Shown: positions 55,631 to 64,000, counted from the first letter of the stretch. The stretch is 64,000 nucleotides of DNA from Sulfurimonas sp. SAG-AH-194-L11 (GCF_029215995.1 NZ_JAEMVB010000003.1:46373-110372), one strand, 5' to 3'. Translations and numbers: made by a program. The notes: a model not told the origin generated them from the letters alone.

Positions 55631-56332
55631 ATGCCTGGAAGATTATGTATGTTTGAGGACTCCTCTTTTAAAGAAGATGTTTTTAAAAAGTTTGGTTCAT
55701 TTAGAGATACTATCGGTGTTTTAGAGAAACAGTACAACATCGCACCCACATTAAACATAGCTATTTATACAAACACAAAAGTTTATACCTATTCCCATTT
55801 TGGACTTATCCCCTCTTGGGCAAGTGCTGGTTCAAGTATGCAGATAAATGCACGAAGTGAAAGTGTATATGAGAAAAGTAGTTTTAAAGAAGCCTACAGA
55901 CAAAGAAGATGTTTAGTACCTTTAAATGGTTACTTTGAGTGGGTAAAAGATCCCGTGAGTAAAAAAAGTCAAGCTCATTTTATAGTTTCTACTAGTGGAG
56001 ATTATTTTGTATTTGCAGGTATTTATGAGTCTTGGTATGACAACAAGCTTAAAAAAACTATACTAACATGTGCTGTACTCACAACAGAGCCAAATAACAC
56101 AATAGCAGAGTTACATAATCGTATGCCTGTGATACTAGAGTCCGATAAATGGGACTTGTGGTTAAATAATAGAAGTGATTTTAGGGAATTAAATACACTT
56201 TTCATCCCCATAAATAGTGATAAAATAAGATACTTTAGAGTAGGTGAAGCAGTTAATAGTGTAAAAAATAGAGGGGAAGAGTGTATAAAAGAGGTGACAG
56301 AAACTGTACCTAGACAAGGAACACTCTTTTAA
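55631..56332 (+). CDS. SRAP-domain (HMCES/YedK) protein with Pro2 in place of Cys2
   Basis: The SRAP family binds abasic sites in single-stranded DNA and links them to its own N-terminal Cys2. 233 residues. The family residues around the active site are present: NARSES (Asn about 74), GYFEW (Glu about 105) and LHNRMPVIL (His about 160). But the N-terminus reads MPGRLCMFED, whereas the family has MCGR, so Cys2 is replaced by Pro, and a Cys appears at position 6. The ATG at 55631 follows GAGAAAGA and is the only start that keeps GR at the right distance. It lies 13 bases after recD2. Confidence 0.88.
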   Translation: MPGRLCMFEDSSFKEDVFKKFGSFRDTIGVLEKQYNIAPTLNIAIYTNTKVYTYSHFGLIPSWASAGSSMQINARSESVYEKSSFKEAYRQRRCLVPLNGYFEWVKDPVSKKSQAHFIVSTSGDYFVFAGIYESWYDNKLKKTILTCAVLTTEPNNTIAELHNRMPVILESDKWDLWLNNRSDFRELNTLFIPINSDKIRYFRVGEAVNSVKNRGEECIKEVTETVPRQGTLF

Positions 56333-56342
56333 ATCATGACTC

Positions 56343-56951
56343 TTAAATAATCCATTCTTTGAATGCTATCTTCCTCCTTAGTCTATATCTCACCAGTGGA
56401 AAAACAATTAAAAATGATCCAAAGGTCATGTAAACTGGTAGTAACATACTTTCTAAACTATGGTCACTTATAGCAAATACAGCAATAAAAGAACCTACAA
56501 AGAAAAATATCCAAGCTAGAGGTTTCTCTTGCTCTGGAGTGCTAAATACAAAACGCAGCGTTGGAAAGAGTGCACAAAAGTCAGCTAGTATCGCGATACT
56601 TATGGGCAGTATGCCTGAGTAATCTTTGAAAAAGTACCAGATAACTATAGAAGATAAACCAATTATGAGAGAAAACTTTTCCAAATTATCCACTTTTTGA
56701 TTTTCCCCTTTAAAAAGAGTGAGAATAAAAATAATACTTGGGTTTATCATAAAAATGAGAGTGAGCATCTTGGTAACTTCATCAGCAGTATCGGGAGTTA
56801 TCAACCAAAATGCAAAACCAATGATACTCCAAATGAACCAAGAGATTCGATTTGGTTTAACAGTACCTCTAAAGATACTTATGGAGTAGGGGAGTATAGA
56901 TATAGCAAGAATAAACTGTGCAACAAGACCTAGTATGTATGGTTCTATCAT
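56343..56951 (-). CDS. Hypothetical multi-span membrane protein
   Basis: Not recognised. 202 residues, about seven membrane helices. KPNRISWFIWSIIGFAFW near residue 30-48 resembles the PQ-loop style repeats of small transporters, but the Pro-Gln pair is absent. It converges on the SRAP gene (10-base gap) and is divergent from the lipoprotein gene. No signal for a role. Confidence 0.6.
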   Translation of the reverse strand: MIEPYILGLVAQFILAISILPYSISIFRGTVKPNRISWFIWSIIGFAFWLITPDTADEVTKMLTLIFMINPSIIFILTLFKGENQKVDNLEKFSLIIGLSSIVIWYFFKDYSGILPISIAILADFCALFPTLRFVFSTPEQEKPLAWIFFFVGSFIAVFAISDHSLESMLLPVYMTFGSFLIVFPLVRYRLRRKIAFKEWII

Positions 56952-57016
56952 CGGTTTCCTTATCTATATAAATAGCTAATAGATTATTAAAAAGTATTAT
57001 ACTATAGCTTGCTGAT

Positions 57017-57077
57017 TATAATTTATACTAAGAAGGATTATGTTAGTAAATGTTTACTAATATTTAAGTAACTTAAA
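57017..57077 (+). promoter_or_regulatory. -10 element and two adjacent dyads before the lipoprotein gene
   Basis: TATAAT at 57017-57022 would start transcription near 57029. Downstream are two back-to-back dyads: TTAGTAAA/TTTACTAA with a 2-base centre (57043-57060) and TTTAAGT/ACTTAAA with a 1-base centre (57063-57077). Their position downstream of the start fits a repressor block. Confidence 0.5.
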
Positions 57078-57110
57078 GGTAATATTCATAAAATTAAAAA
57101 AGGAATTTAA

Positions 57111-58913
57111 GTGAATATATTTAAAGTGTTTGTATTTTCGATATTGTTAATAATATCAGTAGTTGGCTGTGGAGGAGAAGGTAATAGCGATTCTAATCCA
57201 AGTGCATCTGCACCTCCACAGAGTGGTGATATAATAAAAGGTTCTGCTACAGTAATTTTAGAGGAAGTATCAAAAGAATTAACACTAAATCAGCAAAGTG
57301 TATTTATAGATATGAAAGTTGTAAACTCTGAAAATGCTAGCCCCTATAATGGTGGTAATGTTAAAATAATTTATCCAAAAGAGGAAGTCTTTGCTGGTAG
57401 GGATATAGGAAGTTTTGTTTCTTCTTCAGTTCTTATTGAAAATGGGAGTGTTAGATTCTCTTATACTGGTCCGACTCAGTTGTCAAAAGATACTTCAGAT
57501 ATAGTTTTTTATTTTTACTATGAAAGTAATCCGAGTGTATTAAGTAAATTCACTTTTACACTTAATCCAAATCCAAATCAAATAATCTTAAAAGACTACA
57601 AAATACTAAGTGATATTACTACTTTAGGTGCAAAAATAGGATTAGAAACAGCTAAAAAAATATCTTTTTTTATAGCAGAAGACAATGAAAATAGTACACT
57701 TGTATCAGATGCCAAAATTAACTTTATAAATGTAAAGACCTTAAACTCTGGACTTGCTGTACTTTCTAATACACAAGCTGAGACAAATGCTACATCGTTA
57801 ATACTCACTACAGAGAATAATAGTTTTTCAATTATTTTAAAGTCATCCACACTTTCAGGTATAGTTCCATTAAAGGTCAATACAAGTTTTACAGATGCTA
57901 ATGGTAATACACGAGTTTTGTCTAAGGTCTTTAATATACTGATAATCTCAGGTCCACCCAATGCAATGAGTCTAAACTATGCAGCTTCAATACGTGGTCC
58001 CGAAGCTGGTTTTATTGAACGCTGGACACTCCGTGTTACTGACAAGTACAACAACCTTGTAAACACAAACCCTAGTATTTCAATGGGTTTGATTGTTGGT
58101 TTTGCAAAAGATGCTTCTTTAAGTGGCGTAGGTGGAACGAATAATAATTATCTTTACTTTGATGAAGAAAGTAGTAGTAGTGGAACACTATCAAAAGTTA
58201 ATAATACATTTACATCTTTAGCGAATGTTTTTCCACTTGAAGTGGATAAAATGAATATAGGAATAGATACTTTAGTCTTATTTGGAAAAGGATATACATA
58301 TAATGCTTCTGGAAAATGGGATATAACAGAGGTAATTAATAGTTCAAGCTTACATTTAACAGATATTTATGATGGAAATGATACTTCACCTTTAGGTTTT
58401 GCAGTCGGACATAATTTTCGGCAAATTCCAAGTGCAGGAGAAGGTGAGGCAATTGCGAATGTTTATCCAGTAGATAGAAACTATACATTGGGAGATAATG
58501 GTACGATGGGTTTAGAAATAGCTGGTGATCCTTATCTTGTAGGAAAAACTCTTATGTTATGGACAAACTTTATTGGAAATAATGGTCCGGCAGAAGAGAT
58601 TGTACGAGTTGGAGAAGCTAGAAAAATTACTATTAGATATTTTGGTTTAAAAGCTGATGCTGCAAGTGTTTCAAGAGGTTCAACTGCTGTTGTAAAAAGA
58701 ATTCCTATCTTCGTTGAGGATATAGGTGACCGTTACCACAATGGAAATTTTGCATATGAAATAAAAGTAAGCGATAACCTAGTTATTAATAGTTATATAA
58801 CTTCAAGTATATCTGATTATCAAGCATATGTTGATGTAAATGTTACTGATGTTGATGGGAACAGTACCGGAACAATTGAAATAACTAATCTTAAAATTGT
58901 CGAAGAATTTTAA
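57111..58913 (+). CDS. Large hypothetical lipoprotein with Ig-like repeats
   Basis: Not recognised. 600 residues from a GTG at 57111 with an AAGGAAT site. Lipobox ISVVGCGGE (Cys about 20), then a Ser/Asn/Pro-rich linker and beta-rich repeats with features such as DKYNNLVNTNPSISMGL and VTDVDGNSTGTIEI that resemble invasin/Big-type Ig domains. Several blocks are rich in Thr, Ser, Asn. Codon use is more AT-rich than the surrounding genes. It is coupled to the small barrel gene that follows by 9 bases, so the two may form a surface complex. Confidence 0.7.
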   Translation: MNIFKVFVFSILLIISVVGCGGEGNSDSNPSASAPPQSGDIIKGSATVILEEVSKELTLNQQSVFIDMKVVNSENASPYNGGNVKIIYPKEEVFAGRDIGSFVSSSVLIENGSVRFSYTGPTQLSKDTSDIVFYFYYESNPSVLSKFTFTLNPNPNQIILKDYKILSDITTLGAKIGLETAKKISFFIAEDNENSTLVSDAKINFINVKTLNSGLAVLSNTQAETNATSLILTTENNSFSIILKSSTLSGIVPLKVNTSFTDANGNTRVLSKVFNILIISGPPNAMSLNYAASIRGPEAGFIERWTLRVTDKYNNLVNTNPSISMGLIVGFAKDASLSGVGGTNNNYLYFDEESSSSGTLSKVNNTFTSLANVFPLEVDKMNIGIDTLVLFGKGYTYNASGKWDITEVINSSSLHLTDIYDGNDTSPLGFAVGHNFRQIPSAGEGEAIANVYPVDRNYTLGDNGTMGLEIAGDPYLVGKTLMLWTNFIGNNGPAEEIVRVGEARKITIRYFGLKADAASVSRGSTAVVKRIPIFVEDIGDRYHNGNFAYEIKVSDNLVINSYITSSISDYQAYVDVNVTDVDGNSTGTIEITNLKIVEEF

Positions 58914-58922
58914 AGGATGAAA

Positions 58923-59504
58923 ATGAGAAATATTTTTTTAAAAACAGTAACTACTGTTCTTGTAATGCTGACTCCTTTAGAGGCAGATATAGCGTATACA
59001 AATGCTCTATTTGGTGTAGAAGCTAGCTATAGTGAACTTGCCAATGAGTATAGACCAGATAGTGGTATAAAAACTAGGGGTACTAATGACTTTTTAGGTA
59101 TTGGTATAAAAGCTGGAGCAGAAACTAAAACTCTTAGAACTTTTTTTAGTTTAAACTATTATAATGATTCTTCATCACTTTATGAGTATCTTATTACTTA
59201 TGGTGGGGAAGTGCAGTATAAGTTTTTAAGAAGTAATGCTTATGATATTTATGCAGGGCTTAATGCTGGGTATTGCCAACTTAAAGTAAACATTGATGGG
59301 GAGTCATTTTATAGAACTATAAATAATCCATACTTCGGAGTTTCATTAGGAACAAATGTTCATCTTAGTAATTCAATTGATTTAGAATTGGGAGCAAGAA
59401 TCAACACTATTAATACAGAAAATATTAAATCGCAAACAACTTTTAAGGTTGATAGTCTTGTTAGTGGGTATGTGAGCTTTATATATAAATGGAAGATGAA
59501 CTAA
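58923..59504 (+). CDS. Small outer-membrane beta-barrel protein
   Basis: 193 residues from the ATG at 58923 (the ATG at 58917 leaves no room for the AAAGG site). Signal peptide (FLKTVTTVLVMLTPLEA), then alternating strands with GIGIKAGAETKTLRTFFSLNYY, YDIYAGLNAGYCQL and YVSFIYKWKMN at the end. The pattern is that of an 8-strand OmpA/OmpW-like barrel. Its function is unknown; the tight link to the lipoprotein suggests a pair. Confidence 0.68.
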   Translation: MRNIFLKTVTTVLVMLTPLEADIAYTNALFGVEASYSELANEYRPDSGIKTRGTNDFLGIGIKAGAETKTLRTFFSLNYYNDSSSLYEYLITYGGEVQYKFLRSNAYDIYAGLNAGYCQLKVNIDGESFYRTINNPYFGVSLGTNVHLSNSIDLELGARINTINTENIKSQTTFKVDSLVSGYVSFIYKWKMN

Positions 59505-59680
59505 AGGAATCTTTACAATTTTACCAGCATCAAGCATAAGAAGAATGATTTTTCAACATCCATATTTTTTCTAAAAGGAGCAGCAAATTCTTTTTCATTT
59601 AAAAGTAAAACAGTATGTTTAAAATCTTTTAAACCAGGAAGGATAACAAGGCTTTTAATGATTGAGGGTGTAGCACTTAT
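59505..59680. other. Gap before the recD2 relic
   Basis: No gene supported. A minus-strand frame (59513-59746) contains hydrophobic and charged residues in this stretch but has no start signal and runs into the relic; it may be the decayed end of another gene. No repeat or tRNA is seen. Confidence 0.3.
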
Positions 59681-59993
59681 CTCGATGATTAACTCCGCAC
59701 TTTTTGCTAGACTAATGGGAAAAGTATCTCGTAAGGCTATCATCATTATAGTTGGAGGTGATGCACAACTACCTCCTATTGGTGCAGGAAATGTGCTTAG
59801 TGATGTTCTTACTCTTGAACTTGCACCTACATAAAACTTTACAGATTTTATAGTGCATAATACTAAACTTATTTACACAATAATAACAAGAGCAAAACAT
59901 AAGTGTATCTTAGTAGGTGAGGGTGGAGCATTTGAGCGTGGATGTAGAAAGTTTGAGTCTACACATCGTGATACCGTACTTTTAGAGTTGTAA
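59681..59993 (+). pseudogene. Degraded fragment of a second recD2 copy
   Basis: This stretch matches the intact recD2 at high identity in two blocks. The first (about 59681-59848) corresponds to about 54601-54767, from just after the DEAS box through GDDAQLPPIG to LAPT; the second (about 59850-59993) corresponds to about 55471-55617 including HNTKLIY, ITRAKHK and the stop. About 700 bases are missing between them, a base is lost in the first block, and the frame stops at ACATAA. Only the 3' third survives, followed by its own terminator. Confidence 0.85.
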
Positions 59994-59999
59994 TCCTTT

Positions 60000-60020
60000 T
60001 ACTACTACCAATTAGTAGTA
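60000..60020 (+). terminator. Terminator of the recD2 relic
   Basis: A perfect 8-bp stem TACTACTA/TAGTAGTA with a 5-base loop and a TTTT run, 7 bases after the relic's stop. Confidence 0.65.
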
Positions 60021-60028
60021 TTTTACTA

Positions 60029-60034
60029 TATAAT
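60029..60034 (+). promoter_or_regulatory. -10 element of the signalling operon
   Basis: TATAAT 34 bases before the ATG at 60069, directly after the relic terminator. Confidence 0.5.
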
Positions 60035-60068
60035 AAGAAAATAATTATTTAATCCTTACGGAGTTGGA

Positions 60069-61958
60069 ATGAAACATAAATTTTCTATACTCATAATAGA
60101 CGATTCAAAACTAATAAATAACTCTTTAACACAATCTCTTAGCAGTAGAGGTTTTGAAGTTATTCAAGCCTTTGATGTCCAGAGTGCTAAAAATATTTTG
60201 CGAGATAGAAGTTTTGATTATGCACTTCTTGATTTAGAACTTCCTGATGGTGCGGGTGAAGATGTTCTGCCATATTTACAGATTCATGAAGAGATTAGAG
60301 TTATAGTTATGACTTCGGATAGGGATAAACAGAGACGTGAACATCTGTTTACTTATGGGGTTGTTATAGACTATATAACGAAAGAGCGCTATTTCGCAGA
60401 TATGGAACTCTCAATAGTACAACTTATTGAACGTGTTTCAACAAATCATAACTTAAGTATACTTGTTGTCGACGATTCTAAGTTTATGCGAACACAATTA
60501 AGAATACTTCTCTCTAAACGTGGCTTTAATGTTTACGATGCGATTAATGGTAAAGATGCCCTTTTAGTTCTTAAAAAACAGCAAATAGATGGTGCTATAA
60601 TTGACCTTGAAATGCCTGTTATGGATGGAAATAAACTCTTAGGAGCAATAAAACGAGATAAAAAAAATCTTCTTATGCCGGTCATGGTCGTCTCCGGAAC
60701 AACTGACCCTGATAAGATAGCAAGAGTTATTAAAAATGGTGCGAGTGATTTTATTAACAAACCATACTCTACTGAAGAATTGATTTTAAGAATTGATAAA
60801 ATGATGGAAGAGTTAAAGCAACAGCGAAAAATTAAACAGCATGAAGCTAGGTTTGAGATGTATAATCAGGCTATTGATAAGGCTGCAATATTTTTTAAGA
60901 TTGATAATGATTTTACAATTACCTATGCAAATGATACCTTATGCAAATTACTCTGTGATAGTGGTGGTTTGATAGAAGGAATGAACTTTGAAGAGTATCT
61001 TAATGGAGAGAACAGCGTTACACTTGATGGCTTAAAAGATGCGATGCAAGAGAAAAAATCATTTAAAGATGTTTTCTCTTTTAAAAATAGTAGCTCACAT
61101 CATGTCTCTTTAAATTTAACATTTACACCTCTTTTAAATGAAAAAAATGAGATTGATGAAATTCTAGTTATCGGTTTTGATGTGACACTTTTAGAGCAAA
61201 AAGAGAGTGATTTAAAAGAAAAGATTGAGTACGAGGTTCATAAAAACTGGGAGCAAAATAAGATGCTTATTCAACAGTCTAAAATGGCTTCAATGGGTGA
61301 AATGATAGGACATATTGGGCATCAGTGGAGACAACCGTTAAGCTCTTTGGGAATAATGTTTCAAAAATTAGACTTGGCATATAGAAAAGAGAAACTTAAT
61401 GAACAACTTATGACAAGTTCTACACAAAAAGCTATACGCATTATAGAGCAGATGTCTAAGACTATAGATGACTTTAGGGATTTCTTTAAGAGTGATAAAA
61501 AGCTATACTTAACCACGATAACGGATGTCCTTGATCAAGCAAACAGTGTTATAGAAGCTACCTTACTCAAGCATAACATCACTCTTAACAGACATATAAA
61601 AAACAATATAGAGTTTAAATGTTATAAAAATGAACTCTCACAAGTCATCTTAAATATTATAGTAAATGCAAAAGATGCAATCCTTCTTAATGAAGTTCAA
61701 AATGGTGAGATAAGCATAACTGTTCAAAGCGACACTAAGTATATAAACATTATCATTGATGATAATGCAGGGGGAATACCTGAAGATATACTAGAAAAGG
61801 TTTTTGAACCATATTTCACAACGAAAGAAAAAAGCAACGGAACAGGGATAGGGCTTTATATGTCTAAGACAATTATAGAAGAGCATATGCAAGGAAAGTT
61901 AGAGCTTAGTAACACTCTTTCTGGAGCATCATTTAAAATCAAATTACCATTAAGATAG
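60069..61958 (+). CDS. REC-REC-PAS hybrid histidine kinase
   Basis: 629 residues with no membrane helix, so a cytosolic sensor. Two receiver domains at about 6-125 (LIIDDSK; phosphoacceptor in ALLDLELP) and 133-255 ([19 protein letters not shown]), a PAS domain at about 265-390, a dimerisation domain with the phospho-His in [15 protein letters not shown] (about 413-427), and an ATPase domain with [18 protein letters not shown] and GTGIGLYM. Receivers ahead of the kinase suggest a branched phosphorelay. The start has a CGGAG site. An Hpt protein and an HD-GYP protein follow. Confidence 0.92.
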   Translation: MKHKFSILIIDDSKLINNSLTQSLSSRGFEVIQAFDVQSAKNILRDRSFDYALLDLELPDGAGEDVLPYLQIHEEIRVIVMTSDRDKQRREHLFTYGVVIDYITKERYFADMELSIVQLIERVSTNHNLSILVVDDSKFMRTQLRILLSKRGFNVYDAINGKDALLVLKKQQIDGAIIDLEMPVMDGNKLLGAIKRDKKNLLMPVMVVSGTTDPDKIARVIKNGASDFINKPYSTEELILRIDKMMEELKQQRKIKQHEARFEMYNQAIDKAAIFFKIDNDFTITYANDTLCKLLCDSGGLIEGMNFEEYLNGENSVTLDGLKDAMQEKKSFKDVFSFKNSSSHHVSLNLTFTPLLNEKNEIDEILVIGFDVTLLEQKESDLKEKIEYEVHKNWEQNKMLIQQSKMASMGEMIGHIGHQWRQPLSSLGIMFQKLDLAYRKEKLNEQLMTSSTQKAIRIIEQMSKTIDDFRDFFKSDKKLYLTTITDVLDQANSVIEATLLKHNITLNRHIKNNIEFKCYKNELSQVILNIIVNAKDAILLNEVQNGEISITVQSDTKYINIIIDDNAGGIPEDILEKVFEPYFTTKEKSNGTGIGLYMSKTIIEEHMQGKLELSNTLSGASFKIKLPLR

Positions 61959-61978
61959 TATTTTGTTGTATAATTATA

Positions 61979-61984
61979 AGAAAT
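61979..61984 (+). promoter_or_regulatory. -10 element before the Hpt gene
   Basis: TATAAT 18 bases before the TTG start of the Hpt gene, in the 44-base gap after the kinase gene; it could allow the Hpt gene to be transcribed separately. Confidence 0.4.
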
Positions 61985-62002
61985 TTCTCATTGGATTAAA
62001 AA

Positions 62003-62326
62003 TTGAGCTATAAAATTGACTTACAAGTAATTGCAGACGAATTAGAATTTGATTTAGAAGATGTTGAGATGATAATGGATTCTTTTTTAGAAAATGCAAA
62101 AATAAATTTACTCTCTTTACATAAAGCAGTAGAGTCAAACAGTTATGAAGAGATTCTAACAAGTGCACATGCTATTAAAGGGAGTGCTTTAAACTTGCTC
62201 CTTGATGATATAGGAAGTCTCGCAAAAGAGCTAGAACTGAGTGCTATGGATAAAAAGAGTATAGATTATCTAAAACTCTATGAAGAGTTAACACTTTTAA
62301 TTAATGGTTTAAAAGATGAAGAGTAG
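62003..62326 (+). CDS. Hpt phosphotransfer protein
   Basis: Single-domain histidine phosphotransfer protein, 107 residues. The phospho-His is in SAHAIKGSALNL (about residue 56). Start is a TTG at 62003 with only a weak GGATT upstream; no ATG fits. It would pass phosphate between the kinase and the downstream receivers. Its end overlaps the HD-GYP gene by 11 bases. Confidence 0.88.
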   Translation: MSYKIDLQVIADELEFDLEDVEMIMDSFLENAKINLLSLHKAVESNSYEEILTSAHAIKGSALNLLLDDIGSLAKELELSAMDKKSIDYLKLYEELTLLINGLKDEE

Positions 62327-63716
62327 TACTAGTATACTTTATGTTGAGGATGACTCTTCGGTTCGCGATTTTGTAAAAGTTATCTTTGAAAAAAATGATA
62401 TCAAAAATGTTGTTTTCGCCTCCAATGGTGAAGAAGCATTAGATACTTATACCCAAAGTACTTTTGATCTTGTTATTACTGATATGATTATGCCGGTTAT
62501 GGATGGTTTTACATTAATCGAGCATATCAAAAAAATTAATGATAAACAGATTTTTATAATGGTGACAGGCTTAGAAAATAGAGATGATTTAATCCGTGCC
62601 ATAGAACTTCACATAAGTTATTTCATCTCCAAACCTATACGTCCTAAAAAGTTTATGAAGATTTTAAATGAGAGTTTTGAACTTGTAAGAGAACAAAAAG
62701 AGGCTGCTTTAAATCATACCTTATTAAGTCAATACAAGAGTACGATTGATGAAACAGCAATTGTTTCTAAGAGTGATAGAGATGGAAATATCACTTATGT
62801 AAATCCAAAATTTTGTAAAATATCACAATACACTAAAGAAGAGTTACTAGGTCAAAATCATAGAATCCTTCGTTCTCAAAAAACACCCCAGTCAGTTTTC
62901 GTAGATATGTGGAAAACTATAAGTTCTAAAAAGAGATGGGAAGGAATCGTTACAAATAGAGCAAAAGATGGCTCAATATATGTTGTCAATAGTGTTATTA
63001 TTCCTTTGTTAGATATTAATAATGACATTATTGAGTACATAAGTATACGACACGATATTACAGAGTTAGAACTCTATAAAGAAGACTTAAAAGCACAGTT
63101 AGACCTAGCAGTCTCTGAGATAGTTGACACTCAAAAAGAGATAGTTTATACTATGGGTGCTATCGGTGAGACTAGAAGTAAAGAGACTGGAAATCATGTA
63201 AAACGTGTAGCAAACTACTCGTACACATTAGCTATGTTATCTGGTCTAGGGGAAGAAGAGTCAGAGTTACTTAGATTAGCATCTCCTATGCATGACATAG
63301 GAAAAGTTGGTATTCCTGATCATATATTAAATAAACCAGGTAAGTTAGATTTTGACGAGTTTAAAATTATGAAAACACATGCTGAACTCGGTTATGATAT
63401 GTTAAAAAATTCACAAAGAGAGATACTTAAAACATCAGCAATTGTAGCATATGAACATCATGAAAAATGGGATGGAACTGGATACCCAAGAGCCTTAAAA
63501 GGTGAAGAGATTCATATATATGGTCGTATTACAGCTATTTGTGATGTTTTTGATGCTCTTGGTGCAGATAGGTGTTATAAAAAAGCATGGCCCTTAGAGA
63601 AGATACTTAAGCTATTAAAAGAGGGACGAGGAACACATTTTGATGCTTCTTTAGTAAATCTTTTTCTTGAGAATATAGATAAGTTTTTAGAAATACAACA
63701 GAGATATAAGGATTAG
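62316..63716 (+). CDS. REC-PAS-HD-GYP cyclic-di-GMP phosphodiesterase
   Basis: 466 residues. Receiver domain (about 1-120) with LYVEDD and the phospho-Asp in VITDMIMPVMDGF; PAS domain (about 135-255) with ITYVNPKFCKISQY; HD-GYP domain (about 275-460) with MHDIGKVGIPDHIL and HHEKWDGTGYP. All the metal and GYP residues are in place, so it likely degrades cyclic-di-GMP when phosphorylated through the Hpt protein. Eight bases after its stop region the next receiver gene begins. Confidence 0.93.
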   Translation: MKSSTSILYVEDDSSVRDFVKVIFEKNDIKNVVFASNGEEALDTYTQSTFDLVITDMIMPVMDGFTLIEHIKKINDKQIFIMVTGLENRDDLIRAIELHISYFISKPIRPKKFMKILNESFELVREQKEAALNHTLLSQYKSTIDETAIVSKSDRDGNITYVNPKFCKISQYTKEELLGQNHRILRSQKTPQSVFVDMWKTISSKKRWEGIVTNRAKDGSIYVVNSVIIPLLDINNDIIEYISIRHDITELELYKEDLKAQLDLAVSEIVDTQKEIVYTMGAIGETRSKETGNHVKRVANYSYTLAMLSGLGEEESELLRLASPMHDIGKVGIPDHILNKPGKLDFDEFKIMKTHAELGYDMLKNSQREILKTSAIVAYEHHEKWDGTGYPRALKGEEIHIYGRITAICDVFDALGADRCYKKAWPLEKILKLLKEGRGTHFDASLVNLFLENIDKFLEIQQRYKD

Positions 63717-63726
63717 TAGTAAATAT

Positions 63727-64000
63727 ATGGAAACATTAGATGCAGTAGTTAAAAAACTCACCCCTTTAGTTAAGTCTTATGCACGAGATATGAAGATACT
63801 TTTAGTGGATGACCAATCATCGAATATAGACTTCTATAAGGTTGCATTTGGAAAATACTTTAATGTTTGTGATGTAGCATTGAATGGGCAGATAGCATTA
63901 GATATGTACAATGAAGAGAGTAATTATTATGACTTAATTATTACTGATGTTAATATGCCTGTTATGGATGGTTTAGAGTTTGTAAAAAATATTAGAGAAC
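63727..64000 (+). CDS. Receiver-domain protein, N-terminal part (runs off the window)
   Basis: 91 residues are visible. A short N-terminal helix (about 1-20), then a receiver domain with ILLVDDQSS (about 23-31) and the phosphoacceptor in IITDVNMPVMDGLEF. The output domain lies outside the window. It belongs to the same unit as the kinase, Hpt and HD-GYP genes. Confidence 0.88.
   Translation, partial: METLDAVVKKLTPLVKSYARDMKILLVDDQSSNIDFYKVAFGKYFNVCDVALNGQIALDMYNEESNYYDLIITDVNMPVMDGLEFVKNIRE

Noticed and set aside
59513..59746. A 77-residue minus-strand frame opposite the recD2 relic
   Set aside because: Half of it is antisense to the relic and it lacks start signals; the remaining part may be a remnant of another gene but cannot be named.

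Overview
The window is a stretch of AT-rich chromosome from a free-living member of the Campylobacterota (Epsilonproteobacteria), most like Sulfurimonas or its relatives. This is inferred from gene content and gene order, not from a database match. The main signs are: flgB-flgC-fliE followed by a penicillin-binding protein; a csd3 / Nudix / PgbA-like / glcD block that I recall in the same order in Helicobacter pylori; argF-hemB-ribA-rsmG as in Campylobacter jejuni; kdsA-ribH-nusB; an LPP20-family lipoprotein; futalosine-pathway menaquinone synthesis (mqnC); and a high density of PAS, GGDEF, EAL, HD-GYP and receiver proteins. TTG and GTG starts are common. I see no rRNA, tRNA, CRISPR array, transposase or prophage.

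1-5.7 kb is the translation block: the 3' end of rpoC, rpsL, rpsG and fusA, with unusually structured RNA-coding gaps between rpsL, rpsG and fusA. 5.8-12.7 kb holds a periplasmic coiled-coil protein, bpt, prfB, panC, and the flagellar rod genes flgB-flgC-fliE with a division-type PBP, all read leftward from a sigma-54 promoter. 12.9-16.2 kb has three tandem prepilin-like genes running into priA. 16.2-24.7 kb carries cell-shape and envelope genes (Nudix, csd3, PgbA-like), glcD, a YihY membrane protein, a short comEC, dnaB and ispG. 24.8-28.1 kb pairs a DUF2202 lipoprotein with an OprC/NosA-like TonB receptor; the two promoters carry the same tandem-repeat operator at the same distance from the -10 box.

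28.2-46.4 kb is mostly housekeeping (alr, rsmG, ribA, hemB, argF, trpS, hpf, hemJ, der, kdsA, ribH, nusB), with a PAS-GGDEF-EAL protein set between ribA and rsmG and two paralogous beta-barrel-like proteins. 46.4-51.6 kb has a 12-heme membrane-anchored cytochrome c, a DUF302 protein, mqnC and a catalytically dead-looking M16 protein.

51.6-60.0 kb is the accessory part. A cytosine-5 methyltransferase, a PD-(D/E)XK nuclease, a RecD2 helicase and an SRAP (HMCES/YedK) protein are packed as one overlapping operon. The SRAP protein has proline where the family has its catalytic Cys2. After a membrane protein and a lipoprotein / barrel pair there is a decayed second copy of recD2 (59.68-59.99 kb) with its own terminator, marking a past rearrangement. 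60.0-64.0 kb is a signalling operon: a REC-REC-PAS histidine kinase, an Hpt protein, a REC-PAS-HD-GYP protein and a truncated receiver protein, apparently a phosphorelay that ends in cyclic-di-GMP breakdown.
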